From a virus, in IMG/VR virus record IMGVR_UViG_3300042731_008243, positions 1 to 22,457 of that record: a DNA stretch of 22,457 nucleotides; one strand, 5' to 3'. This document shows positions 6,732-14,928 of this stretch, one piece after another (within the stretch, counting starts at the first letter, position 1; every line of letters begins with the position of its first letter). The notes under the pieces were generated by a model. That model had not been told where the DNA came from, did no database searches, and saw nothing but the letters and a program-made list of their open reading frames with translations. Position numbers and translations under genes: made by a program.

Positions 6732-7103
6732 ATGAACCAGAACCTGATCGTCCCCAAATCAGCAAGAAAGAAGCTGAGCAGCGACGACATAAAGAAGATG
6801 AAAGAAGAGGGCCACCGCATTGTTAAGGGAGTTTTCCGTTGCCAGGAACCCCCTGGAGGGTCCGTTACCTTCTCATTCAAGGCCTTTCCTGGAGATCAGG
6901 TCGAAAAATACACGTTCGTGGACGGAAAGATTTACTCAATTCCTCTCATGGTAGCGAAGCATATCAACAACAATTGCTCCTACGACATCCACCAACACGT
7001 ATTGGACGCTGAAGGAAAGCCCAGGATTGACGTAGGACGTAAGGTCCGACGCTTCACATTTCAGAGCTTGGACTTCATGGACGAGACTCCGGAGGATGAA
7101 TGA
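6732..7103 (+). CDS. Conserved phage protein, head-completion region (123 aa)
   Basis: A 123-residue soluble protein beginning just after the capsid terminator, with GAGGAG before its ATG. The N-terminus is Lys-rich (SARKKLSSDDIKKMKEEGH); the rest is compact with FSFKAFPGDQVEKYTFVDGK, a stretch containing AKHINNNCSYDIHQHVLD and a closing VRRFTFQSLDFMD. The ...KHIN-NC...H-HVLD...RFTFQSL pattern is one I associate with conserved hypothetical proteins between capsid and connector genes in podoviruses. Its ATGA overlap with the next gene implies translational coupling. No biochemical role is known to me. Confidence 0.72.
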   Translation: MNQNLIVPKSARKKLSSDDIKKMKEEGHRIVKGVFRCQEPPGGSVTFSFKAFPGDQVEKYTFVDGKIYSIPLMVAKHINNNCSYDIHQHVLDAEGKPRIDVGRKVRRFTFQSLDFMDETPEDE

Positions 7104-8095
7104 CCACTCTTTCTGACATCCGACTTAAGGTAAGGCGCCTCACGGGGCGCCCCTCCGACCAGTCCATCACGGATGCTCAGATAGATGACTACGTCAACAC
7201 CTTTTATCTCTATGATATGCCGGAGGATCTCCGGCTGTTCTCCCTTCAGACCAACTTTTCCTTCGTATGCGAACGCAACGTGGACGAGTACGATCTCACC
7301 AATATTCAGGTGGAGGTGGCGGGAGGAGCAACCGACTCGGCCCTTAATGTCTACTACAATATATCCCCTCCCTTTTACGTAGCCGGCTACGAGGTGGACT
7401 ACCATCAAGATCAGACAGGCTTCTATCGTATCTGGAATAAGGTAAACCAGATCACGACGACCGTAACGGGAAACGGAACGCCAGGTCCCTATGCTTTCAC
7501 TCTGTCCAACGTACCTGTCTACCAGCGTCAGGTGTTCATCGGAGCAATCGATAACACTGGAGCCACCGTTGCCGTGCAAGACATTCCGACGAACCGGACG
7601 ACTGGCACCTGGGCTCTCACCAATACGACGACGGCAGTCGTTGGAAGCATCAATTACGTGACTGGTGCCGGGACCATTACCTTTTCGAATGCGATACCCG
7701 CTGGCAATGAAATAACGATCTCGTCAGTGCCCTACGTCGCAGGGCGGCCCGTTTCTGTCCTGTTTTACGACAACAAGATAACTCTGAGGCCAGCTCCTGA
7801 TAAGGAGTACACCGTAGAGACTCAGGCCTACAAGCTTCCCACAGCCCTTCTAAATGGAGCAGACAATCCAGCCCTCAAGCAGTGGTGGCAGTATTTGGCA
7901 TACGGAGCATCAAAGAAAATCTTCGAAGATTCCCAAGATCCCGAAGGGGTCGCAGCGATAATGCAGGAGATGAAGCACCAGGAGCTATTAGTCGGCCGCA
8001 GGACGATTGGACAGATGCGGAACCAGCGTACTGCAACCATTTACTCCGACGCCAACTCCCAGGGTTTCGGAAATTACTACCCCAATAGGTTCTAG
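7100..8095 (+). CDS. Putative head-to-tail adaptor-like structural protein
   Basis: A 331-residue protein overlapping the previous gene by ATGA. The N-terminus (SDIRLKVRRLTGRPSDQSIT, then AQIDDYVNTFYLYDMPEDLR) looks like the helical core of podovirus/SU10-type adaptor proteins that sit under the portal. The middle (residues about 110-220) is beta-rich and Thr/Gly-rich and looks like an inserted domain. The C-terminal part returns to helices (KQWWQYLAYGASKKIFED ... ELLVGRRTIGQMRNQRT) and ends with an aromatic tail (GFGNYYPNRF). Adaptor assignment rests on N-terminal pattern and gene position; a search would be needed to confirm it. The next ATG follows the TAG directly. Confidence 0.65.
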   Translation: MTTLSDIRLKVRRLTGRPSDQSITDAQIDDYVNTFYLYDMPEDLRLFSLQTNFSFVCERNVDEYDLTNIQVEVAGGATDSALNVYYNISPPFYVAGYEVDYHQDQTGFYRIWNKVNQITTTVTGNGTPGPYAFTLSNVPVYQRQVFIGAIDNTGATVAVQDIPTNRTTGTWALTNTTTAVVGSINYVTGAGTITFSNAIPAGNEITISSVPYVAGRPVSVLFYDNKITLRPAPDKEYTVETQAYKLPTALLNGADNPALKQWWQYLAYGASKKIFEDSQDPEGVAAIMQEMKHQELLVGRRTIGQMRNQRTATIYSDANSQGFGNYYPNRF

Positions 8096-8638
8096 ATGAG
8101 CTACCAGGCAGGCATTCCACTCGGCACAGACAACCCATCGGACAGCGCCACAGACTTCAGAAACAACTTTGGACAGATTGACACTGTCGTTGCGGTAAAC
8201 CACGTTCAGTTTAACGACGCTGATGCGGGAAAACATAAGTTTCTGCAGATGCCTGACCAGAGTTCGGCTCCTACTACGGCCTCTAACGAAGGTGCTCTGT
8301 ATACCAAGGCAGTCACTGGAGTGACTCAGCTTTTTTTCAGAGAAGAAAACAACGGAACAGAGAGGCAAATGACCGGTGCTTTCACCGCTGCCTCTTCCGG
8401 AGAGCTAATTATTCCAGGAGGTCTCACCCTCAAATGGGGAACGGCCACAACGGCGGGGACTACTCTTACTGTTACCTATCCTTCCCCTTTTTCAACCGCG
8501 ACCTATAACGTGCAGATCACCTCTTTATCAGCTGGGGCCACCACCATCTTTTCGTCGTCGTCCTATGTCGCTGCAAGCTTCCTTTGCACCAGCTCAAACC
8601 CCAACGAGAGCTTCAGTTGGTTAGCCATAGGTAGTTAA
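8096..8638 (+). CDS. Small fibre-like protein with gp53-like C-terminal domain
   Basis: A 180-residue protein starting immediately after the preceding stop. The N-terminal half (SATDFRNNFGQIDTVVAVNH, then HKFLQMPDQ) resembles attachment segments of phage fibres. Residues about 105-145 (GLTLKWGTATT ... TVTYPSPFSTATYNVQITS) match the pattern of gp53-like receptor-binding tips, with a Gly-x-x-x-x-Trp-Gly turn and a Tyr-Pro-x-x-Phe strand. It may be a head or tail fibre that makes host contact. It lies between the adaptor-like and nozzle-like genes, away from the main fibre cluster. It has no signal peptide. Confidence 0.68.
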   Translation: MSYQAGIPLGTDNPSDSATDFRNNFGQIDTVVAVNHVQFNDADAGKHKFLQMPDQSSAPTTASNEGALYTKAVTGVTQLFFREENNGTERQMTGAFTAASSGELIIPGGLTLKWGTATTAGTTLTVTYPSPFSTATYNVQITSLSAGATTIFSSSSYVAASFLCTSSNPNESFSWLAIGS

Positions 8639-10822
8639 GTGAGTCTAAAAAGCTACCTAATTGCCCCGTACGAGCTAGGAGAACAAAGAGACGTTGAGCC
8701 TTTTCTTCTCCCCGAGGCAGCGTTCGAGACTTTAGAGGACGCATACGTATGGAGGGGAAGGGTCAAAAAGAGATGGGGTGAGAACCTTGTAGGGGCCACT
8801 CCGCTTGAGTCCAGATTCAGGATCAACCTAGGAAACACGGACGGAGCAGGAGCAGCGGCTGGGAACGTTCCCGGCGCAATCTATAAAGTGGGCCAGATGT
8901 TTTCCATTGGCACTGATACCTACACGGTTAACGCTACCGGAACTCCCGCTGCGACCCTCACGTCCGGAGCTGGAGGAATTACCTACAATACGACTACGGG
9001 CGCCTACGTCGTAGCCGGCGCAGCCGCTACAACGGCCGTGTATTTTTACCCGTCCGAGCCCGTGATGGGACTGGCGACGAGAGAAAACACAGGAACAAAT
9101 AACGAAGACATCATTGGGTTCGACACTCAGTTTTCTTATCGTCGCGTGGCTCAGGCCTGGGAAGTCGTCGGAACAGCTGCGGCCGACCTGTGGACAGGAA
9201 CCAACTCCCAGTTCGTCTGGACGACCAATTACAGAGGAGCAAATCCTTACGACACCAACCTTTATGCCACCAACTTCAAGGCCCGCAACGCGGCCAACGA
9301 TGGGCTAAAGTACTTGCCTTCGGGGGCGACCGCCTGGACCAACCAGAGACCCCAACTTGATTCTGGGGCTGGCACTAGGTTTTTAGATGGATGCAGAATA
9401 ATCATTGGCTTTAAGGACCGCCTAGTAGCTCTCAGCACCCTAGAGACAGACGGGGGAGCGCAGACCTTTCCTCAGCGCTGTAGGTTTTCCCAGAACGGAG
9501 ACCCGACCAACAATGCCACTAGCTGGCTTGACGACGTCCCTGGCGTAGGGGGCTACATTGACGCTCCAACGAAGGAGATCATCGTCACGGCCGCCCTGCT
9601 CAAGGACCGCCTCATCGTATATTTTGAGCGTTCCACGTGGGAACTTGTCTATACCCGAGACAATATTCTTCCATTTCGGTGGCAGCAGATTGATTCGGAG
9701 CTCGGAGCGGAATCTACGTTTGGGATAGTGGGTTTTGATAAACAGGCAGTTGGAGTGGGTAACCGCGGGATACACGCCTGCGATGGCTCTGGTGTGGCCA
9801 GGATTGACCCTCAGATACCCGACTTCGTTCAGGAGATACAAAACGCTAACAACGGGACAGAAAGAGTCTACGGCATCCGAGACTTCGGTCCTGAAATGGT
9901 ATATTGGGCTTATCCGGACGCTGATCTTGATCCCACGTTTCCCAATAGGGTTTTGGTTTTCAACTACGTCAACCAGTCCTATGCCATATTTCGCGACTCC
10001 TTCACCTGCTTTGGCCATTTTTATCGCGAGTCGACCCTCACTTGGAACGATCTCGGAGCGATCTATGGAACCTGGGACAATTGGCACGACGCCTGGTCTA
10101 GCGGTGCCTACCAGAGCGCATTCCCACAGATCATTGCCGGCAACCAGGAGGGATGGACCCTAACTTTAGACACGGGTAAGTCGTCCAATGCTCCATCTCT
10201 ACAGATAACCGACATGACGGCTCCTACGACCCTAACTATAATCGACCACAACCTCGCCGTGGGCGACTTCATTCTCGTCAACTCCTGCACAGGAATAACG
10301 TCGCTAAATGGTCTTAGTCTGAAGGTGATGGGAGTTACGGATGCGAATAACATAACGATCGATCCATCACGCACTTTCTCAGGCACCTATACGGGAGGTG
10401 GAACGGTCCAGCGAGTATCGGGCCTCAACATACGCACCAAGCGCTTTAATCCAGGAACTCCGATAGGACAGGCATTCAGTATGCCCTATTTGGACCTTCT
10501 CTTGGGTACCACGGAGTCTGGCGAATTCTCATTGGACTACTACCAAGACGGTAACGACGACACGTCCGTCAACGAGTCAGCGTCCCCTGGCGCTCTTTTT
10601 GGATCCAACGTAGTTTGGACGAAGCCAGAGGCGACGAAGCCAGAGCAGGACAAAAACGACTCGAATTGGCACCGCTACTTTCTCTCAAGCGACTTCCAGT
10701 TCGTCCAACTACGCATGTTTTTGTCCGACGCACAGCTGGGAAACGTCCCCGTAGCCACTTCCAACTGGGAGCTGATGGCCATGATACTGTACGTATCCCC
10801 CGGAGGAAGGATAACGGGATGA
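8639..10822 (+). CDS. Large tail protein, putative tail nozzle / hub (727 aa)
   Basis: GTG-started gene abutting the previous TAA. Residues 33-47 (LEDAYVWRGRVKKRWG) are a segment I associate with large podovirus tail proteins. Residues about 250-470 contain repeated beta-propeller-like strands with Gly/Asp turns (GFKDRLVALST, KDRLIVYFERSTWELVYTR, VGNRGIHACDGSG). A single FCCH-like module (IIDHNLAVGDFILV ... LNGLSLKVMGV) lies at about 530-580, followed by a beta-sandwich region ending in WELMAMILYVSPGGRITG. Size, position after the adaptor-like gene and propeller-like pattern suggest the short-tail nozzle, equivalent to T7 tail tubular protein B; this equivalence is inference. It overlaps the next gene by ATGA. 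Confidence 0.68.
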   Translation: MSLKSYLIAPYELGEQRDVEPFLLPEAAFETLEDAYVWRGRVKKRWGENLVGATPLESRFRINLGNTDGAGAAAGNVPGAIYKVGQMFSIGTDTYTVNATGTPAATLTSGAGGITYNTTTGAYVVAGAAATTAVYFYPSEPVMGLATRENTGTNNEDIIGFDTQFSYRRVAQAWEVVGTAAADLWTGTNSQFVWTTNYRGANPYDTNLYATNFKARNAANDGLKYLPSGATAWTNQRPQLDSGAGTRFLDGCRIIIGFKDRLVALSTLETDGGAQTFPQRCRFSQNGDPTNNATSWLDDVPGVGGYIDAPTKEIIVTAALLKDRLIVYFERSTWELVYTRDNILPFRWQQIDSELGAESTFGIVGFDKQAVGVGNRGIHACDGSGVARIDPQIPDFVQEIQNANNGTERVYGIRDFGPEMVYWAYPDADLDPTFPNRVLVFNYVNQSYAIFRDSFTCFGHFYRESTLTWNDLGAIYGTWDNWHDAWSSGAYQSAFPQIIAGNQEGWTLTLDTGKSSNAPSLQITDMTAPTTLTIIDHNLAVGDFILVNSCTGITSLNGLSLKVMGVTDANNITIDPSRTFSGTYTGGGTVQRVSGLNIRTKRFNPGTPIGQAFSMPYLDLLLGTTESGEFSLDYYQDGNDDTSVNESASPGALFGSNVVWTKPEATKPEQDKNDSNWHRYFLSSDFQFVQLRMFLSDAQLGNVPVATSNWELMAMILYVSPGGRITG

Positions 10823-11301
10823 GTGCTTCGTTTGCCGGTAATCCCAATTCCTTTTTGCAAGAAGATTACGTAATTCCCAGCGACCCTGAGCAGATGTCGG
10901 TCCGACTCCGCCAATATCTTAACGACCTATCGGCCTCCATTAACACCCGGGACATCGGAATCTACGTTTCCCAGGAAACGATTTGCGGTCAGTTGTGGGT
11001 GCCTTCGATCTCTAATTCGGCGTTCTCGAACGTAGTATACCGGCAAGTGATAAGGAAGGTCGTGGCGACGGGAACTCTAGCCACTGGGGCGAATACGATA
11101 GCCCACAACATAACCGTTACGGCCAATACCCATTTCACGCGCATTTACGGCGTGATAGAAAACGCTGGCACTCTCTACGTCCCAGTGCCAAATAATGCGA
11201 CTACCGTGACGGTGGATGCGACGAATATCAACATCAACATACCAGGTGCATACAACAACTACTCAGGCAATGTAGTCTTGGAGTGGGTGGCAACAAGTTA
11301 G
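10819..11301 (+). CDS. Conserved virion-region protein (160 aa)
   Basis: Starts at the ATG overlapping the previous TGA. An in-frame upstream extension exists but lies wholly within the nozzle-like gene and is rejected. The N-terminus (FLQEDYVIPSDPEQMSVRLR) is helical; the C-terminal two thirds are a beta-sandwich-like domain with GANTIAHNITVTANTHFTRI, a VPVPNNATTVTVDATNI strand pair and a final VVLEWVATS strand. This pattern of short proteins with a Gly-Ala-Asn-x-Ile-x-His motif is common in podovirus tail regions, where it is usually uncharacterised. A tail-accessory or fibre-anchor role is inference. Confidence 0.72.
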   Translation: MSASFAGNPNSFLQEDYVIPSDPEQMSVRLRQYLNDLSASINTRDIGIYVSQETICGQLWVPSISNSAFSNVVYRQVIRKVVATGTLATGANTIAHNITVTANTHFTRIYGVIENAGTLYVPVPNNATTVTVDATNININIPGAYNNYSGNVVLEWVATS

Positions 11302-11309
11302 GAGTTAGG

Positions 11310-11843
11310 ATGGCTTTTCTAGGTAACCCGTTCGGTAAAAAGCAAAAGACTCAAGAATTCCGTCGGTTCTCTCCACAGCAAGAATCGGTCCTGAACCAGC
11401 TTCTTGGAGGGGCCCAGCAGCAACTGCCCTCCGGCCTCGACTTTCTTCAGAATATACTCGGACAATCTCCAGAGGCGATGCAGGCCTACGAAGCTCCCGC
11501 GTTGAGGCAGTTTCAGGAGCAGATTCTTCCGATGATAGCGGAGAGATTTACCGGTGGCTACGGATCCGGATCGCAACGCTCATCCGCTTTCGGCCAGCAA
11601 TTGGGACAGCAAGGCGCGGCCCTCGCTGAAAAGCTACAGGCCCAAAGGGCAGGACTTGGATTTGATGCCCTGTCCCAGCTGCAAAACCTACTGGGGTACG
11701 GACTAACTCCGCGAACGGAGAGGGTGATTTCTCCTGGTCGGCCTGGTCTTGCCCAGGGCATCTCAGGTGCCCTAGGACAAGGCTTGGGATTTGGTCTTGG
11801 GGGGAAGCTTGGAAACTTCCTAAGCGGCTACAGCAACTTCTAA
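11310..11843 (+). CDS. Gln/Gly-rich putative internal virion protein (177 aa)
   Basis: The start at 11310 is chosen because TAGGAG precedes it; an in-frame ATG at 11283 lies in the previous gene. The protein is rich in Gln, Gly and Leu: residues 1-25 are basic, 26-60 helical (SVLNQLLGGAQQQLPSGLDF), the middle holds ERFTGGYGSGSQRSSAFGQQ, and the C-terminus is a Gly/Leu-rich amphipathic or membrane-seeking stretch (QGISGALGQGLGFGLGGKLG). Proteins of this type precede ejection proteins in many podoviruses and are thought to be internal or ejected. No enzyme motif is seen. Confidence 0.68.
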   Translation: MAFLGNPFGKKQKTQEFRRFSPQQESVLNQLLGGAQQQLPSGLDFLQNILGQSPEAMQAYEAPALRQFQEQILPMIAERFTGGYGSGSQRSSAFGQQLGQQGAALAEKLQAQRAGLGFDALSQLQNLLGYGLTPRTERVISPGRPGLAQGISGALGQGLGFGLGGKLGNFLSGYSNF

Positions 11844-11866
11844 AATTCATTTCTGGAGGGAGGTAG

Positions 11867-13174
11867 ATGGTACAGATTATAGAGCAGGCCCCAGGAATTG
11901 GAGAGGCACTTGGAGCCGGTTTTAGTGGGACCTTCGGTCCTGCTGCCCAGAGCTCTTACTCATCTGGCCTAAAGATGCTCGCAGACGCCAAAATGAAGGG
12001 CATGCAACAGGCTCAGCAAATCGCCGCTCTTCAAAGCCTAGGACTCCCTCCTGAGCTCGCGGTCTTGCCTCCCCAGGCGCAAGGGCAGTTTATAAAACAG
12101 CAAATGCGTCAGCAAAACTACGAGAGACTTTTAGGAGGGGAGCCCGGTTACGCCGAAGCGATAGGAGAGCAGTTACAGGGGGGACAGCCAGTTTCCATAG
12201 AAGAGGGCATCGCGGGAGCGCCGGCGGGAGCGCTGGGAATGTTGGACGCGACGCAGGAACAGCGCGCGCCTACGGTCAAACAGCCGACACAAAGTCAGCA
12301 GACTGCGATGGGGCCTCCGTCTGGCGATGTGGAGGAGCAAGCACTTGTACGGCTGACGCCCCAAGGGGATGCGGAGATAGTTCAAACAGAGGAGCTGGTG
12401 GCGCCGTGGGAAGGAGAGGTCACCGAATCTCCGTCGCCCAGACAGATTTTGGCAGCCGGGGCCTTAGACGAGGGAGCGGCACGAAGACTCGAGGGACAGG
12501 CTAAAAGAAGTCTTCAAGAGCAGAAGCTATCCGTCCAAAAAGAGCAGAACGATATAAAGCGAAACCAGAAGTGGATAGACGAGACCGAATCCTCCTACGA
12601 TCGAGGGATCGAGGATTTAAAATCCCTCGGCTTGATGAACGACGCCATCTTAAGTGGAGAGATAGGAGTTCTTTCCAGGGCCAACCTATCCGAAATGCTA
12701 CCCGATTGGGGGATCCTCAAGCCGCTGAAAAGAGGCCTTATGACGGGGGCGGGACAGCAGTTCAAGTCGGCCTCCAAAGCTATATTCAAGTCACTCAAGG
12801 AGATTTTCGGCGCCAGACCGACTAACATCGACGTTAAGATCCTCGAGGATATGTTCGGAAAGATTGGGCAATCGGTCGCGGCTAACCTCGTGTCCACCAA
12901 GATAATTGAGGCCGGGGCCAGACTTCGCGTGGCAAAGGGCCAAATATACCAGCAGTTGCGAGAAGCTAATCCGCGGGCCTCGGAGACTCAGCTCCGAAGA
13001 GAAACCACCAAGAGATATCGAAAGTATCAGGATGAGCTATGGAACCGGATAGAGAAAGACGTAGCGCAGTATCGTCAGGGAAACGTGGCAGTCGTTTCGC
13101 CTGACGGCAAAAGGTCTTATCTTCCCGAAAGCATGTACAAGCAGGCGTTAGAGGCGGGGTATAGGTTGTCATGA
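11867..13174 (+). CDS. Putative ejection / internal virion protein (435 aa)
   Basis: A long, mostly helical protein with low-complexity Gln/Ala/Gly-rich sequence. Residues 1-110 contain AKMKGMQQAQQIAALQSLGL and repeated Gln; 110-220 are Pro/Glu/Gln-rich and probably disordered; 225-260 form a charged helix (SLQEQKLSVQKEQNDIKRNQ); 270-400 are helical. The C-terminal tail (VAVVSPDGKRSYLPESMYKQ) resembles a short motif at the ends of other phage proteins. GGAGG lies shortly before the ATG. Its stop overlaps the next ATG (ATGA), coupling it to the following large protein. Ejection-protein status is inferred from position, composition and lack of enzyme motifs. Confidence 0.66.
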   Translation: MVQIIEQAPGIGEALGAGFSGTFGPAAQSSYSSGLKMLADAKMKGMQQAQQIAALQSLGLPPELAVLPPQAQGQFIKQQMRQQNYERLLGGEPGYAEAIGEQLQGGQPVSIEEGIAGAPAGALGMLDATQEQRAPTVKQPTQSQQTAMGPPSGDVEEQALVRLTPQGDAEIVQTEELVAPWEGEVTESPSPRQILAAGALDEGAARRLEGQAKRSLQEQKLSVQKEQNDIKRNQKWIDETESSYDRGIEDLKSLGLMNDAILSGEIGVLSRANLSEMLPDWGILKPLKRGLMTGAGQQFKSASKAIFKSLKEIFGARPTNIDVKILEDMFGKIGQSVAANLVSTKIIEAGARLRVAKGQIYQQLREANPRASETQLRRETTKRYRKYQDELWNRIEKDVAQYRQGNVAVVSPDGKRSYLPESMYKQALEAGYRLS

Positions 13175-14679
13175 CCCAAGACTTCAGAAACTTTTTAATA
13201 GACGAGTCGACGGCCCTCGAAAAGCCTAGTCAGTTTGCCGCGGGAAAATCCGCTCCTGCGGCCCTTCCTCCCGAAGGAGAAGGAGTATCATTTGAGCAGT
13301 TCCTCATTCCAGAGGAAACGGCTCCCGGAGCATTTAGGGGGGGCAAGGAGCGCGGGTACGGGAAGGATGTAGCTAAACAGCTGGCCATTGGAGCGGCGAC
13401 GGGAGTAGGTGGCACTTATGGCGACTTAGCTCAACTCGCCGGGCTAAGCGGCCCCCGCCTGCTGCCTGGCCAAGAGGCGCTCTACGGAGCGGAATTCGAA
13501 GCCACATCTCCAGGGCAACTCGCACTGTTACAGGAAGATGACATCGCCCCCAGATTTGGCAGGCTTCCTACTGGCGGTGACATTACCGACTTGCTAGAAA
13601 TGTTCGGTGTCCAATCGGAGCCCAAGACGACTCCAGGAAAATACGCTAGGCGGGGGGCCGATATTGTAGGAGGAGGGGCGGTTACAGGCGCCGGCCCAAA
13701 GATGTTAGGGGCCCTAGCGGGGGCATCGGCACTTGGCCAATCCGTTGAGGAAGTTTTCGGACCGGAGGCGGGGGCTGCTGCTGAGCTTATGTCACTTTTC
13801 CTCCCTCAGGCGTTCGCCAAAAAGCTGATATTTTCTGGGAAAAACTCCCAGCTATCAAAATCACTCATCAATGCTGGCGTCCCGAAGAATGTAGTGGCCA
13901 ATCTCCTAAAGCCTTTCGCCAAAACAGCTGCGAAACTCGCGCCAACGGGAAAAAAAGCTAAGAGCTTGGCTCAAGAATTGAAAGGCGGTATCGAAAAGGG
14001 CTACGAAGCGACCAGGCTAAAGGGCCGTGCGAAGGGACCGATATCACTGCTTCAATCCTGGTCCCTAAATAAGGAGATCGGATCCGTAAAGAAGGGACTA
14101 GGAATAACGCTCAAGGGCAGCGACAAATCCCGTGTGAAGGACGCTCTCACAGATCTGCAAAACATCGTGGCCGGCCGTGAGGTCGATCCGGCAGACATAA
14201 TGGATCTGTGGCACGAGGTAAACTCCCTGGTGAACTGGAACGCCATGAAAGGGGGTAAAAAGCAGCTAGCGAAGCTCCATCCCATATTCGAAAGGGTCAT
14301 TCGCCATGCCGATCCTCACCTGGCCAATGAGTGGTTAGCTTTGCAAGAAGTGTACCCAAAAATGAAGAAAATCGTGAATTCGCTAGATCCCAAGAAGGAA
14401 AGTAAGTTGCGGGAACTGGGTCCAGGTGCGGCTACTGTGTGGCATCTATTTTCTGGACACGCGAAACGGGCGTTAAAACTTCTAGCCGGATACGGGGTCG
14501 CCCAGGAGGGAGCCCTTCACTACCTTAGGAGCCCACGCACTCAAAAGCTTTTTCGAAAAATGGTAGATCTCACCAACCGGGGAAAAATCGACCAGGCAAG
14601 AGTCATCGCGAACCATATAGACGCTGGGATTCGCGCACAGAAAAAGAACGAGGAGGAAAAAAAAGGGGTAGGTCACTGA
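13171..14679 (+). CDS. Putative ejection / internal virion protein (502 aa)
   Basis: A 502-residue protein coupled to the preceding gene by ATGA. The first 70 residues are Pro/Glu-rich and unstructured. Two Gly/Ala-rich stretches (about 71-95, AIGAATGVGGTYGDL, and 165-190, GGGAVTGAGPKMLGALAGAS) look able to enter membranes. The C-terminal half is basic and helical (KNVVANLLKPFAKTAAKLAP ... KKNEEEKKG). Such amphipathic, membrane-active proteins of podovirus virions are ejected first to build a trans-envelope channel. No lysozyme or transglycosylase motif is visible. The 3' end overlaps the minus-strand membrane-protein gene by seven bases. Confidence 0.66.
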   Translation: MTQDFRNFLIDESTALEKPSQFAAGKSAPAALPPEGEGVSFEQFLIPEETAPGAFRGGKERGYGKDVAKQLAIGAATGVGGTYGDLAQLAGLSGPRLLPGQEALYGAEFEATSPGQLALLQEDDIAPRFGRLPTGGDITDLLEMFGVQSEPKTTPGKYARRGADIVGGGAVTGAGPKMLGALAGASALGQSVEEVFGPEAGAAAELMSLFLPQAFAKKLIFSGKNSQLSKSLINAGVPKNVVANLLKPFAKTAAKLAPTGKKAKSLAQELKGGIEKGYEATRLKGRAKGPISLLQSWSLNKEIGSVKKGLGITLKGSDKSRVKDALTDLQNIVAGREVDPADIMDLWHEVNSLVNWNAMKGGKKQLAKLHPIFERVIRHADPHLANEWLALQEVYPKMKKIVNSLDPKKESKLRELGPGAATVWHLFSGHAKRALKLLAGYGVAQEGALHYLRSPRTQKLFRKMVDLTNRGKIDQARVIANHIDAGIRAQKKNEEEKKGVGH

Positions 14680-14927
14680 GCCCGCTTTCTAGGGTCCTTG
14701 ATCACCTCCCAATAAATCCAGCTACCTATCTTCTTAAAAATCGAAGCCCACCATCTAGGATCCAGCGTTTTTGGCCATCGTCTTTCCTGCGGGAAACGAG
14801 TTGGCGGGTCCAGAGGTTCGCGGTCAGGGTCCAAGTAGTGGTCGCAAATATACAACCACACAAGGGCAAAGAAAAATGACTTAATTAAAAAGAAGCCTAC
14901 CAATGTAAGAAGTACTAATACAATCAT
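14673..14927 (-). CDS. Small single-span membrane protein next to integrase (84 aa)
   Basis: A hydrophobic N-terminal segment (MIVLVLLTLVGFFLIKSFFF ... WLYIC, residues 1-28) is followed by a soluble, proline- and tryptophan-rich tail with basic residues at the end (WWASIFKKIGSWIYWEVI, DPRKRAQ). The ATG lies one base after the integrase stop, with GGGATATAGG before it, so the two are translationally coupled. Position in the integrase unit rather than with lysis genes makes a lysogeny-time function, for example superinfection exclusion, as likely as a holin-like or spanin-like role. No family is recognised. It converges on the ejection-protein gene with a 7-base overlap. Confidence 0.7.
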   Translation of the reverse strand: MIVLVLLTLVGFFLIKSFFFALVWLYICDHYLDPDREPLDPPTRFPQERRWPKTLDPRWWASIFKKIGSWIYWEVIKDPRKRAQ

Positions 14928-14928
14928 C

